From: Symsagittifera roscoffensis
Lineage: Eukaryota > Xenacoelomorpha > Acoela > Convolutidae
DNA length: 64,000 bases
Assembly (NCBI RefSeq): GCF_963678635.1
Contig: NC_087062.1
Location: 8,544,193-8,608,192 of the forward strand
Reading direction: 5' to 3'
The notes beneath the pieces were generated by a model. The model ran no database searches, had not been told where the DNA came from, and saw only the letters and a program-made list of their open reading frames with translations. Below are positions 1 through 11,559 of the stretch, piece after piece. The position numbers and the translations under genes are program-made. The first letter of the stretch is position 1; each line of letters opens with the position of its first letter.

Positions 1-1656
1 GTGTGTCTTTTCCGTGTGCAGTATCTTGAATTCTGCCGAACTATAAATGAAAAAAGAACAGTTTTGTAACTAAAAGTACTGTACATTCAACCAAAATTTT
101 GAAACATCTTTACTGATTCCTCCGATAATATTCTTCCTCCTCCAATGGTAATTTTGTACTTTCAGAACCACGGGAAAAAATGTAAATTTTTGCTTCAAAA
201 GAGCAAATCTAGGGAAACCTTGTGATTAACTGTCCGCAAATTAGTAAATTACAGGGTTGCAGGTTTGAAGCAAGGTTGATGAAACTATTTAAAATAATCT
301 AGTTTGATAAAAAACAAAACAACTCATAATTTTGAATCGTTAATTGTCTAGTTCATCAGAACTCGTTCAAGGTGATTTTTTTGTTGCAAAATTTTCAAAA
401 AAAGTCATCGGGAAATTGATTTCACGAACTCAAAACTAACTGTTTATGGGAAAGCTTATGAAATTGGCTTTCTCCGTAAATACAGTACAAGACATTTCAA
501 TGTCTTCAACTTGAATAAATTCTCACATTTCAATGTCTGGGAAAAGTATGCCAGCCCAATGAAAAAAATTTAATCTCCATTACTGATATTTGGAGATTAA
601 ATTTTATCTACCTGCCAAAAGCGCATCACCTGCTGGATTCTTGTGACTTCGGTCATTGTTCTGCTTATTGCATAAGATCTCAATTCAACTTTCTATGTTT
701 TGTCTTTAAACTAGTCTTAGTTTATTTCAGAATCACCACCATTATCATATTTTTTCTTAAACTATCCTAAGTTCAAAAGTCTACTAACTTTTTTCTATTA
801 GAAAAACCGTTCCCTTTTATCCATTTTAAATTAGTTTAAACCTACACTTTTACAGTCTTGATTTAGTCTTAACTATCTACGTTTTTTTCATAGCGCAGTT
901 GAACGAGTCAAACGTACGAGCGCTTGATCTTTTCTTGAACAAATCAACAAGCAAAAATCACCAAGATTGGGAAAAACAGGTCAAAAAGTTCTACTTACCT
1001 TATTGCTTAAGATCAAGTTGACATTGAAGACGTAATAAATCTACCTACCAGATCAAATTTTAACTATGCAATTCCAGAACGTTCGAAAACGACCGAAGTT
1101 CAAACTCAGCAACAAGCTGAAATAAAGGAGAGGAACCGACAATAGATACTGGCATATAATGAGGATGTACGAAAAAGAAAAACCGAAGACAATGCAGAAC
1201 AAATTGAGTTACAAATTGGAGATATGGACAAGAAAGTGAAGTGTCGACTATACTTAGCCGTGGCAAAGGCTTCATACACATTAAGCCTGGTGAAACGGTC
1301 CTTGACATCAATTTGCCGAAATCTGGAAATTTTTCAAAACCAATTTCTCAGTAACTAAAAATTTAAAATTTGAAAGACAAAATTTTTTCGGTCGGCGATA
1401 GAAGGAACACAAGTCACTGCAGCACTTTCATGAAAGGGACGACCTGGACCCTGACTTTTTATTCGACGTCACCTTATCGTCGTCTTACTTTTTCTCCTCT
1501 ATTTAAAAGTTAGAAACTAAGAAAATTTTCAATTAAACAAAAATAGTTGTAAGTGCGTCTTTTCCATATACAGTATCTTGAATTCTACCGTACTGTAATT
1601 GGAAACAGACTCATGAAAATTTATTTTCATGACTAAAAAGGACCGCAGATTTATTA
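1..1656 (+). pseudogene. diverged gag-like unit 0 of a tandem array
   Basis: This stretch is an older copy of the repeat unit that follows. The first 60 bases reappear near 1553-1612, and 790-1480 reappears in diverged form at 2810-3480 and 4680-5350. All frames are broken by stops. A recurring block (around 1060-1200) encodes a charged helix-like segment also seen near 1735, 3060, 3605, 4930 and 5490. I infer gag of a decayed LTR element from the zinc-knuckle and protease remnants in later units; this unit alone would not show it. Confidence 0.5.
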
Positions 1657-1689
1657 GAAAAAATGGGTCAAAAATTTCCAATTAACAAA

Positions 1690-2700
1690 TAATGCTCAAG
1701 ATTCAGACATTGAAGATGTGATAAGCCCGCCGACCGATTTAAATTATGCAATTACAATTCCAGAATCTTTGGAAACGACCAATGACCAAACCATGCGACG
1801 GGTTAAGAATGAGGTGAAAAACAGAATATGGATCTTGGCATATAATGAAGAAGTGCGAAAAAGAAAAGCCGAACTAAAAACCAAAAAAAAATGTGTTTAA
1901 AATGGAATTATACACAAGAAATTGAAGACTCCAACAGGAAAAGCAGACCAACAGTGGTTCGCAAACAGGAACCCTGGTAAAATGATCCTAGACATCAATT
2001 TGGAAAACTCTGAGAGTTACTTCAAACCAGTTTTATAGTAACTACAAAGTTAACGAACGAAAGATATAATTTTTCGATCCGAGACAAAAAGACCATAAAT
2101 CACTGGAGCAGTTTCATCAAATCTTTTCAGAACTACCCAAGAACTGTAAAATTGGATATCTGGAGCCTGAATTGGTTGGGATGTTTTATTTTCTAATTTA
2201 AGGAACCTTGGTCAAGGAACCAATATACAACCCAGAGCAACACGTACTAGCTTACGTCCTAGTTCTTAAAAAAGGCAAGATAATAGTTTAGGTAAAAACG
2301 AACAGACATTGAACTTTGTAGAAAAGTGAAATGTTGAAACTGTGCACAACAATGAACAATAATTCAAAAATTAGCACCTCTCATCATGCCCAAGCAGGGA
2401 TCGAAATTATAACAACTGCGGCTACAAAAGCATTTCGCCAAAGATTGTAGAAGTTGTGCCCGAACAGAAAAAGTTTTGCATAAAAAAAACTCAAATCTCC
2501 CCGAACAAGGACCCCATCGGGATAACCCACAGGAAAATGCTGAATTCAAAGACAACCTTGGTACTTTTTTAGTCTTATCTATAGATAGCGATAATGAAGT
2601 AAATGTCATTAAAAACCAGAATGAGAGGGGAATCAGAACAGTTTTAACGAATGAGGGCTACCAATTGAGAAACACTGACATTGTCAATCGGAAACACTGA
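1690..2700 (+). pseudogene. gag zinc-knuckle/protease relic, copy 1
   Basis: Broken reading frames of a retroelement gag followed by the start of a protease. Around 2395-2450 a CCHC zinc-knuckle remnant is visible (NNCGYK in one frame, KHFAKDC in the next after a 1-base slip). Around 2575-2615 the frame reads LSIDSDNEVNVI, which resembles a retropepsin active site with D-S-G changed to D-S-D. Many stops make it non-functional. Assignment to Ty3/gypsy is inferred from the RT and RNase H relics downstream. Confidence 0.5.
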
Positions 2701-3560
2701 CAAAAACACAAATCGATTCGGCCAGCCCGATATTTTTTATGAAAAATGACCAACTCCTGAAGTCAACTATTCTTAGTTCAAAAGTCTACTAACTTTTATC
2801 TACAAGAAAAACCAATCCCTGTTATCCTTTTGCAATTGATTTGAACATACATTTCAACAGACATAGATTAGTTTTAACTACACGTTTTTTCCATAGCGCA
2901 ATTGAACGAGTCAAACCTACGAGGGCTTGAAAATTTCTTGTACAAATAAACAAGCAAAAATCGCCAAGATTGGGAAAAATAGGTCAAAAATCTCTTCTAA
3001 CAACTATCGCTAAAGATCAAGATGACATTGAAGACGTGATAAACCCCCCTACTAGACCCAACTTAAACTATGCATTTTCAGAACCTTCGAAAACGACCGA
3101 AGACAAAACCCAGCAACAGGCAGAAATAGAGATGAGGAACCGACAATAGATACTGGCGTAAAATGAGGACGTACGAAGAAGAAAAACCGAAAACAACGCA
3201 AAAAAAATTGGGTAAAAAATTGGAGATATGGACAGCAAAGGGAATTGTGGACCATAATCAGCCGAAAGGAGGTCCAACAATGCTTCACATAGAGGAACCG
3301 TGGTAAAACGATCGTAGACAAATATTTGCAGAAATCTGGGAAGTTTCAAAACCAATTTCACAGTAACTACAAATTTAACATACAAAAAAATAATTTTTTT
3401 GGTCAGCGATGGAAGAACCACGAATTACTGGAGCATTTTCATGAAAGGAACATTCTGGGCCCTGACTTTTTTTGAAAGAACTCTTCAAAGTTCTTTCTCA
3501 TCACTAAAATGGACCGCAGATTTAATGGAAAAAATGGGTCAAAAATTTCCAATTAACAAA

Positions 3561-4571
3561 TAATGCTCAAGATTCAGACATTGAAGATGTGATAAGCCCG
3601 CCGACCGATTTAAATTATGCAATTACAATTCCAGAATCTTTGGAAACGACCAATGACCAAACCATGCGACGGGTTAAGAATGAGGTGAAAAACAGAATAT
3701 GGATCTTGGCATATAATGAAGAAGTGCGAAAAAGAAAAGCCGAACTAAAAACCAAAAAAAAATGTGTTTAAAATGGAATTATACACAAGAAATTGAAGAC
3801 TCCAACAGGAAAAGCAGACCAACAGTGGTTCGCAAACAGGAACCCTGGTAAAATGATCCTAGACATCAATTTGGAAAACTCTGAGAGTTACTTCAAACCA
3901 GTTTTATAGTAACTACAAAGTTAACGAACGAAAGATATAATTTTTCGATCCGAGACAAAAAGACCATAAATCACTGGAGCAGTTTCATCAAATCTTTTCA
4001 GAACTACCCAAGAACTGTAAAATTGGATATCTGGAGCCTGAATTGGTTGGGATGTTTTATTTTCTAATTTAAGGAACCTTGGTCAAGGAACCAATATACA
4101 ACCCAGAGCAACACGTACTAGCTTACGTCCTAGTTCTTAAAAAAGGCAAGATAATAGTTTAGGTAAAAACGAACAGACATTGAACTTTGTAGAAAAGTGA
4201 AATGTTGAAACTGTGCACAACAATGAACAATAATTCAAAAATTAGCACCTCTCATCATGCCCAAGCAGGGATCGAAATTATAACAACTGCGGCTACAAAA
4301 GCATTTCGCCAAAGATTGTAGAAGTTGTGCCCGAACAGAAAAAGTTTTGCATAAAAAAAACTCAAATCTCCCCGAACAAGGACCCCATCGGGATAACCCA
4401 CAGGAAAATGCTGAATTCAAAGACAACCTTGGTACTTTTTTAGTCTTATCTATAGATAGCGATAATGAAGTAAATGTCATTAAAAACCAGAATGAGAGGG
4501 GAATCAGAACAGTTTTAACGAATGAGGGCTACCAATTGAGAAACACTGACATTGTCAATCGGAAACACTGA
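3561..4571 (+). pseudogene. gag zinc-knuckle/protease relic, copy 2
   Basis: This is the second unit of the 1,871-bp duplication and carries the same remnants as copy 1, shifted by 1871: the zinc-knuckle near 4266-4321 and the protease-like DSD motif near 4446-4486. Identity to copy 1 means the duplication is far younger than the decay of the frames, since every stop and frameshift is shared. Confidence 0.5.
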
Positions 4572-5421
4572 CAAAAACACAAATCGATTCGGCCAGCCCG
4601 ATATTTTTTATGAAAAATGACCAACTCCTGAAGTCAACTATTCTTAGTTCAAAAGTCTACTAACTTTTATCTACAAGAAAAACCAATCCCTGTTATCCTT
4701 TTGCAATTGATTTGAACATACATTTCAACAGACATAGATTAGTTTTAACTACACGTTTTTTCCATAGCGCAATTGAACGAGTCAAACCTACGAGGGCTTG
4801 AAAATTTCTTGTACAAATAAACAAGCAAAAATCGCCAAGATTGGGAAAAATAGGTCAAAAATCTCTTCTAACAACTATCGCTAAAGATCAAGATGACATT
4901 GAAGACGTGATAAACCCCCCTACTAGACCCAACTTAAACTATGCATTTTCAGAACCTTCGAAAACGACCGAAGACAAAACCCAGCAACAGGCAGAAATAG
5001 AGATGAGGAACCGACAATAGATACTGGCGTAAAATGAGGACGTACGAAGAAGAAAAACCGAAAACAACGCAAAAAAAATTGGGTAAAAAATTGGAGATAT
5101 GGACAGCAAAGGGAATTGTGGACCATAATCAGCCGAAAGGAGGTCCAACAATGCTTCACATAGAGGAACCGTGGTAAAACGATCGTAGACAAATATTTGC
5201 AGAAATCTGGGAAGTTTCAAAACCAATTTCACAGTAACTACAAATTTAACATACAAAAAAATAATTTTTTTGGTCAGCGATGGAAGAACCACGAATTACT
5301 GGAGCATTTTCATGAAAGGAACATTCTGGGCCCTGACTTTTTTTGAAAGAACTCTTCAAAGTTCTTTCTCATCACTAAAATGGACCGCAGATTTAATGGA
5401 AAAAATGGGTCAAAAATTTCC

Positions 5422-6600
5422 GACTAACAATTAGTTTTTAAGGTTCAGATATGGAAGATGTGATAAGCCGACCGACCAGACCCGATTCAAACTATGCAAT
5501 TCCAGAGCCTTTGAAAACTACCGAACACCAAACCCTGTAACTGGCTAAGAAAGAGGAGAAAAATAGACAATCGATCATGGCATATAATGAAGAAGGGCGA
5601 AGAAGAAAAGCCGGAGACAACGCAAAAAAAATTGTGTTAAAAATGAATATATAGACACGAAATTGAAATCTCCAACAGGAAAAGCAGACCATTAGTGCCT
5701 CGCACACAGGAACCCTGGTGAAACGTTCCTAGACATCAATTTGGAAAATTCTGGGAGTTACTCAAAACGAATTTCATAGTAACAACAAAGTTAACAAACG
5801 AAAGATATCATTTTTTGGTCCGAGACATAAAGACCACAAATCACTGGATCAATTTCATGAAATCTTTTCAGAACTGCCGACGAACTGTAAAGTAGGAGAT
5901 CTGGAAGCGGAATTGGTTAGGGATGTTTTATTTTCTTTTTTAAGGAACCTCGAAAATCAGAAAAAAATGTGCATTGAAATTTCAACCCAGAGCACCACGT
6001 GTTAGTTTACGTCCTATTTCAAGAAAAAGGCAAAAAAATAGTTTATATAAACAGGAACAGATTGAGTTTTGTAGAAAAAGTGAAATGTTGAAACTGTGCA
6101 AAACAGTTAACAACAATTCGAAAAAGAGCACCTCATTTCATGCCCAGGCAGGGATCAAAATTGTAACAACTGTGGCTACAAAATCATTTCGCCAAAGATT
6201 GTAGAACTTCTGCCCGAACAGAAACAAACGTTGTTTAACAAATTTTTCAAATATCCCCGAACAACGACCCCATCGGGACAACCCACAGGACACTTCTGAT
6301 TTCGAAGACAATCTTGGTATTTCTTTATCTTGTCTGTAGATAGCGATAATGAATTAAATGTAATCAAAAACCAGTTAGACAGGGGAATCAGAACAGTTTT
6401 CACGCATGTGGAATGCCAAATGAAGAAACACTGATGATGTCAATCGGAAAATTTATCCCATTTGCAACGGAAATACCAAGTGATTCGGCTAGCCCGGTGT
6501 TTTTTATGAAATTGACCGACTCCACAACCTCAAAATAATAGACAGATTTTTGAAAATTGATGCGGTGGACGAATTTACAAAGAAGGCTTATCAACGATTT
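5422..6600 (+). pseudogene. gag zinc-knuckle/protease relic, diverged copy 3
   Basis: This is the right parental unit, clearly diverged from the duplicated pair. It keeps the best zinc-knuckle: NCNNCGYK at about 6157-6183, then after a 1-base slip NHFAKDC to about 6206, giving the spacing C-x2-C-x4-H-x4-C. A degraded protease-like segment (SVDSDNELNVIKNQ) lies at about 6334-6375. It leads rightwards into the RT relic, so it is the copy still attached to the rest of the old element. Confidence 0.5.
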
Positions 6601-6904
6601 GGAAATATCATCAATGTCATCGAAAATAATTGTGTCAAAAATTTAATCAAAAGGCTGGGATGCTAAGAACCACAAATTATACATATCAGAAGACGCAGAA
6701 AAAACTATCCAACAACATTCTGCCAAAGCTTGGATTAAAATAATCACCACAGCAGGCCCATGCCGCAAACTTGGTACACAGACAACTCTCATCGAGAGAC
6801 AGTTGTATCAGATCAGATTCGAATCGGTTATTTGTACTGTTTCAACACCCCACTCGCCTCAAACAAGTGAATTCGGATTGTATTTATCTACCAAATTTCC
6901 GGCA

Positions 6905-7205
6905 TTAATATCTAGGGTCGTTAGACCAAATTTTTGGTAAATAAATATTTAATCGGACCACCAAAATTGATTCAAGTGAAGGGAAAACGTACACCTCTAG
7001 AACTATTTCCAAAAAATAAACATTGTACCGATCAACTAATGAAGTATTTACCAAGTTTCTGGCTATGTTATCTAGGGTTGGTAGATCAAATTTTTTTCGT
7101 AGATACTTTTTTCATCGAACCACTAAAACCAATCCAAGTGAAGGGAAAACGGAAAACGTATACCTATACACCTATTTCCAAAAGATAAACGTTGTACCGA
7201 CCAAT
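6905..7205 (+). repeat. about 160-bp tandem duplication
   Basis: Sequence from 6911 (TCTAGGGTCGTTAG) recurs from 7071 (TCTAGGGTTGGTAG) in diverged form, including the string AAGTGAAGGGAAAACG near 6976 and 7136 and TAAACATTGTACCGA near 7017 versus TAAACGTTGTACCGA near 7186. It lies between the protease and RT relics. Two short plus frames here are translations of the repeat and I do not call them genes. Confidence 0.6.
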
Positions 7206-7259
7206 TAACTACTAAATGACGGCTACATAGAAAAACTTTCAAGATGCTCTGAAGATTGT

Positions 7260-7660
7260 TTTGTTTCCTCATTCCTTAGAAATGCAAAAAGAGTTGGGTC
7301 GATCAAACTGTCTGTGAACTCCAAAATATTTTAAGGAAAATTTTAGTAATAGGTACCGTTTACCTAATTTGTTTGAGTTAATTGATAATATCGCCCTAAT
7401 GATAAGCGGCCATGGAAAAAACAGATCTGGTTTTCATCATTAAATCAAAGATATGCTCATAGACAGATACCACTTTCAAAATGCAGGCAGTCGATGTAGT
7501 TTTAACAAGCAGGGAAATGGCGTAACTGGTTCTCGCCTACTCAAAATTGGATTTAACGGTTTAAAAGAAAGTCGAACGAGTTCCAGCGAACAATGGATCA
7601 ATCAACGAGCAAGTTGGCCACCAAATAATGTTATCTATTTGATCAAACAATAGCAAAAGT
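7260..7660 (+). pseudogene. Ty3/gypsy-like reverse transcriptase relic
   Basis: Frame-shifted remnants of RT fingers/palm: a KLSVNSKIL segment near 7302, then LPNLFELIDNIALMI near 7353-7400, then (after slips) a YAH-QIPLSK segment near 7450-7480. These line up in order with the intact minus-strand gypsy RT at 28.0-28.2 kb (SKKIN, QMPNIDLLLDNIA, LRYAYSQIQLDK). Multiple stops and frameshifts show long decay. The order protease, RT, RNase H, integrase is that of Ty3/gypsy. Confidence 0.6.
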
Positions 7661-7664
7661 TGAT

Positions 7665-7945
7665 AGCGCTAAACACAATTGTAAATTAGTGACAGATGTT
7701 TTAAAAAATTAAGAAAGAAAACTTAGTCATAAGTTGGGAGAAGTGGCAATTTTAAAACTGACAACGTAGAGTGACTGTATTTCAACATCAAAGCTAACCT
7801 CTAGTTCAAAAACGCCACTATACTTTAAACTTAAAGAAAAGAAAAAAGCTGAAAAACAAATAGTTAAGTTGGTCGAATAAAATCAAAGACAAAAGTTTGC
7901 AACACAGTAATAAATCGTCATTTGACATCAAACTGAAAAAAGAGT
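7665..7945. other. no gene seen; AT-rich interval within decayed element
   Basis: This interval probably corresponds to the rest of the RT of the decayed element, between the RT and RNase H remnants. I see no readable motif in any frame. Confidence 0.4.
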
Positions 7946-7947
7946 GA

Positions 7948-8190
7948 AATGCGACGCGTCTCATTTAGCTCCGCGCGATTCTCTTGAACAACACCATGAG
8001 AGAACTTGGAAAACTCTGTTGTTTGCTAGTAGATTTGTAAAGGCAGCCGACGTAAAATGAAAATCAAAAGAACTCGATTTTTGGGATTAGTCTGGGCGTC
8101 AAACTGTTCCAAGAGTTATTTATTTTATCGACAAGTTTCAATTCTCCTCGATCATTGGTCAACACTTGCGACCTTAAAAAGAGACAAAAA
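7948..8190 (+). pseudogene. Ty3/gypsy-like RNase H relic
   Basis: From 7950 the frame reads CDASHLAPRDSLEQH, then FASRF, and after one slip near 8057 ELD-like sequence, LGLVWA, SYLFYRQ and ILLDHWSTL. This is the typical order of a gypsy RNase H (CDAS, LEQ, FASRF, ELELL-VWA, Y-xx-DH) and resembles the minus-strand copy near 27.2-27.4 kb. One frameshift and a TGA break it. An 80-codon minus frame over the same DNA is a shadow. Confidence 0.7.
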
Positions 8191-8309
8191 TACAAAAAAG
8201 GCCCAATCTCATTGAATCCATTGGGCTGATAAATTTTACCTGACCAGTTCACTGTCGAAAACATTTCCGGTAAATAATAGGAATCGTAGACTATCCGTCT
8301 AGACATCCA

Positions 8310-9000
8310 ACTGCCGGACCCGTATCCGTTCTGTATGAAGATTAATTATTCGTGATTGCCTCGGTAAACGATATTAGTTTACTTCTTGGTTTTGAGAAAA
8401 TGATTCCTGGTTATTCTCGCACAGAAATTTTTTTAAAAATCTCCCAGCAAATAGAATCAGATGATTCAAAGTACTGCTATTTGATTGGTCCATCCAGCAG
8501 CAAACTATAACGCATGAAATTGAACGTTAGAATCGAATTGAGATTCAGAAACCTTGCAAAAAATGTACGCTTAATTCAAATCATCAATTCGTCGAAAATC
8601 TCATTCGACTACAAACGAGCGTTCTCCATCCTGCCACACTGCTGATTTTTATGAAAATGTCAAAACCTAGAAGTTATGTATGACCAACTTGATTCAATCG
8701 AATGATTTTTCCCCAGATTCAAACAATATCATAAGAAAATAAGTCCCCTATTGTTGTACTCACTACAAGTAAATCGACAGACACAACAAAAAGTCAAATT
8801 AGCGAACAAATCAAAAACTCAAAAGTCAACAAACCGTTTCCGTTTCTTGGCCCAAAAATTTTGACACCAAATTTATGACCTTTTTTATCAAACAAGATTA
8901 AGTATTAAAGACAATCATCAAATCAAACGATGAAAATTGTAAGCAAGACATCTTACAAATGAAAAATTTTCACAAATACTAGCTCATCGATCCTCATGTC
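8310..9000. other. no gene seen; decayed spacer
   Basis: AT-rich DNA between the RNase H and integrase relics. I recognise nothing beyond scattered stops. By position it would be the connection region of the old element. Confidence 0.4.
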
Positions 9001-9014
9001 AATGGAGGATGCCG

Positions 9015-9140
9015 ATGTCTTGATGAGAGATTAGTTATTCGTCCTTGTCTAAGGTTAAGAATACTCTACCGTTTCCACGAAGCTCACTCAGGACAGTTCA
9101 CCCCCAGCAAAAAATCTGTTCCGACTACCGAACAAACCCA
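9015..9140 (+). pseudogene. integrase zinc-binding (HHCC) relic
   Basis: In one frame the DNA reads ERLVIRPCLRLRILYRFHEA then HSGQFT. This matches the usual start of a gypsy integrase zinc-binding domain, where a hydrophobic LVIP stretch is followed by an R-I-L-x-x-x-H-x-x-x-x-S-G-H pattern. The Cys pair is not readable. It completes the order of pol domains for the old plus-strand element. Confidence 0.5.
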
Positions 9141-9144
9141 TGCT

Positions 9145-10150
9145 AAACAACCTGAGATCGATTGAAAAATAATCCAATGCTGATCAAAGTCTAGCTCAAC
9201 TATCTAGGTTAATCTTATTTTTTTATCAGTTTTTCAACATGTTTCAACACACTTTTTTTCGGTTAATGCTTAAAAGGGCGATCGGTCAACTAAAGGTTTT
9301 GAAACAAGATTTTACAAAAATTCATCCAGCCAGATAAATTGCAGTCAGATTTGTGTCAAAAATAGAACACTTCATCTTAAGAGTTTGCCAGGTAAATGTC
9401 AATTCCCATCAAATCGCAATAGTGGTTTTCAGATAGAAAATTTAAATGAAAAACAATTCATTTTCAATTTCAAATCCTGATTGGTTAATAGTTTGGCTGA
9501 CCACTTTCTCACGGAGACTGAAGGAAAGAGACGGAACGAAGGACAGACTCGATGACAATTTTCTACCACACAAAGGGAGGATTTTAAAAAATCACAAATT
9601 TGAAGAAAACATCATCCTTCTTAATGACGAATAAGCTAGATGATGTCCAGTGACATCTACAGAATGGTAGAAAAAGAGCCGACCCAGCAAACGTGTGATT
9701 GTTATTGAGTGAGCCCAAGACGCCGTTTAGATCCAAGGAGAAATTAAAAATTACGTGTTTGGGAGACTACTCTTGAGGGGAGGCCATTTTGTGAAGCTAC
9801 TCTTTACGTTAAGTTTTCAGAACAAGAAAAAACGGTTCGCGCACTAACAGGACAAGATGACACAAATATTTTGCTTATTTTGAATTTCGAATAAACAAAA
9901 AAGAAATATAATTTTTAACATGAGAAAATTATAATTGAATCAGACATAACCTTTAGAAATATTCAAACTGTCTCCCGGTTTGCGAACAAGCACAGCATTT
10001 TGCTGGTTATCCGATTTTAAAATCTAAGAAAGAATTGCGCTCAATTTTCAGAAAACCAGGTAATTAAGTGAAGCATTCAATGCTGGTGAGCCGAAATAAA
10101 CAAAATACGGGGAAAGCGACATGCGGAAAAAGAAATCAATGGGTACCCGC
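9145..10150. other. no clear gene; tail of decayed element and AT-rich DNA
   Basis: A 62-codon plus frame at 9446-9634 is lysine-rich and might be a remnant of the integrase C-terminus, but I see no motif that supports this. The rest is AT-rich DNA without recognisable content. Confidence 0.35.
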
Positions 10151-10154
10151 ACTC

Positions 10155-10360
10155 AGTAAAAAGAGAAAATAATAGATTATAATGGATTTTTATTGTCAGT
10201 CTACATAAATTTCAAAAAAAGAGATTATAATCGATTGAAAATGGATTATAATGTTACTATTTTTTCGAAACAAAAAAACTCATTATAATCGATTAAAATC
10301 TATTATTTTTTGAAAAAATTATTTCTGAATTTTATTGAATTATAATCCATTATAATTGAT
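10155..10360. repeat. clustered ATTATAATC motifs
   Basis: The motif GATTATAATCGATT and close variants (GATTATAATGGATT, CATTATAATCGATT, AATTATAATCCATT, CATTATAATTGAT) occur about seven times in 205 bases, in both orientations because the core TTATAA is palindromic. The block ends exactly where a hAT-type MITE starts at 10361. It may be a satellite remnant. Confidence 0.5.
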
Positions 10361-10785
10361 CAGGGGCGGATCTAGGATTTTCTCGAGGGGGGGGGGCGGA
10401 ATTTCAAAAATTTTTGAAAACTTTGACGACCTTTTTTTTAGGTCGATCAAATTGATTTTTCGGGCTCTCCCAAAGCATTTTTTTGCACCTATTTAGGCAA
10501 AATTTTCTGCGCCGCAGGCAAATTTTTGAAAAAACAGTAAAAAAAAAAAGACGTTTTTGGGCACTTTTTGAAAAATATTGACAAAAAAATCGCGTTTTTT
10601 TGGCGCGCGCTCTCCCTCAAAAAATAGTTAATATTGGCGCCGAAGGCGCCCTTAGAAAAGTTTTAGGGTCGGTAGGCCAAAAATGGATTTCTTAAAAAGT
10701 ATCAAAGAGGGGACCCTTTGGGTCGCAGGGGGTCGAATCCCTGAGGGGGTCAAATTCAGGGGGTCGAAGGGGGTCGAATCCCTTT
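10361..10785 (+). mobile_element. hAT-type MITE, 3'-truncated
   Basis: It starts with the terminal repeat CAGGGGCGGATCTAGGATTT and a G-run, and shares its whole interior (AGGTCGATCA, GCGCCGCAGGCAA, GGCGCGCGCTC, the GGACCCTTTGGGT block) with the complete copy at 48270-48713. The right terminal repeat is missing, the copy ending near the CCCTTTTTTTT run. No coding capacity. Confidence 0.8.
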
Positions 10786-11053
10786 TTTTTCCATGTGATA
10801 AGATCGGACTCTTTGCAAATGTTGTTTTGAATTAAGGTACTAAGAACAACACCGGTAATTGTGTAAACGAAAACGTTGATTGGGATCAGATGTGAGAAAC
10901 AGTGCTGCACAAATCTCTGCGAACGGGACTAAGTTGCTATTTTTTGACAATTACAATTGACAGAAGAAAGTAGTATCATTAATGACAAGCATAAAAAAAG
11001 GGATATCATACAAGACATAAAAGCAAAAATAGACAGGCTCAGACACAGCAATG

Positions 11054-11058
11054 ACATC
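11054..11058. other. 5' target-site duplication (ACATC) of the BEL/Pao element
   Basis: ACATC directly precedes the 5' LTR and recurs at 19761-19765 directly after the 3' LTR. A 5-bp duplication is usual for LTR retrotransposon integrases and fixes both element borders. Confidence 0.92.
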
Positions 11059-11556
11059 TGTTGCAGCGCAAATATAAAACAATAGTACAAATGCATATAA
11101 ACGTAAATGTGCGAAAGTATAAATGCATATAAATGTAAATGCATACAGGGACAGTAGCCAAGCGTATACATGGTGCGTCCCGGCGGGTTCGGCGCCGGTT
11201 CGAATCCCGACTAGGTCATTTCCTTTCTAGAACTCGAATGTGCACCGAACCTGATGGGATGCTCCGTAACCAGGTTCGGTCCCCCCCAAACCGATTTTAA
11301 CCGTCTTTTCGCTCTAATTTGGTTCAGCCTTGATTAAGGCTGACCTTTAAAAAGAGCAATTTGTCTCAAGGACAAATACTGGCCATTTTTGCAGCTTGCT
11401 TTGATTTATGCAGTTGTTTGTGGCCGATGTTACCGATAACAATAAAAAAGTTTTGTTATGAAATCTCGTTGTTACTGAGTTATTTTGCCGATAAAATGCT
11501 CGAATTAAATTGTTTGAAATTCGATATTTTTACAATCCGTGGAGATTGAGCGCACA
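11059..11556 (+). repeat. 5' LTR of BEL/Pao element (498 bp)
   Basis: It begins TGTTGCAGCGC and ends GAGCGCACA. It matches 19253-19760 with about three substitutions and a poly-C tract of 7 instead of 17, so insertion is recent. A TATAAAA box lies at 11073-11079 and AATAAA at 11441-11446, both repeated in the 3' LTR. Between them is a stretch with tRNA-like promoter boxes (TAGCCAAGCG near 11157 and GGTTCGAATCC near 11200). Confidence 0.95.
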
Positions 11557-11559
11557 TTT

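Larger units (their letters stand above)
1657..5421 (+). repeat. 1,871-bp tandem duplication, two apparently identical units
   Basis: Two adjacent units, 1657-3527 and 3528-5398, look identical wherever compared: five different short frames translate to the same residues in both, at a constant offset of 1871. A 23-base string (GAAAAAATGGGTCAAAAATT then TCC) sits at 1657, 3528 and 5399, i.e. at the left edge, the junction and the right edge. Sequence left of the string at 3528 matches the right parent and sequence right of it matches the left parent, as expected for unequal crossing over at this homology. A collapsed or expanded assembly is the alternative. Confidence 0.9.

Noticed and set aside
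11150-11225. A functional tRNA gene within the BEL LTR
   Set aside because: Box-like strings are present, but acceptor and T-stems do not pair.
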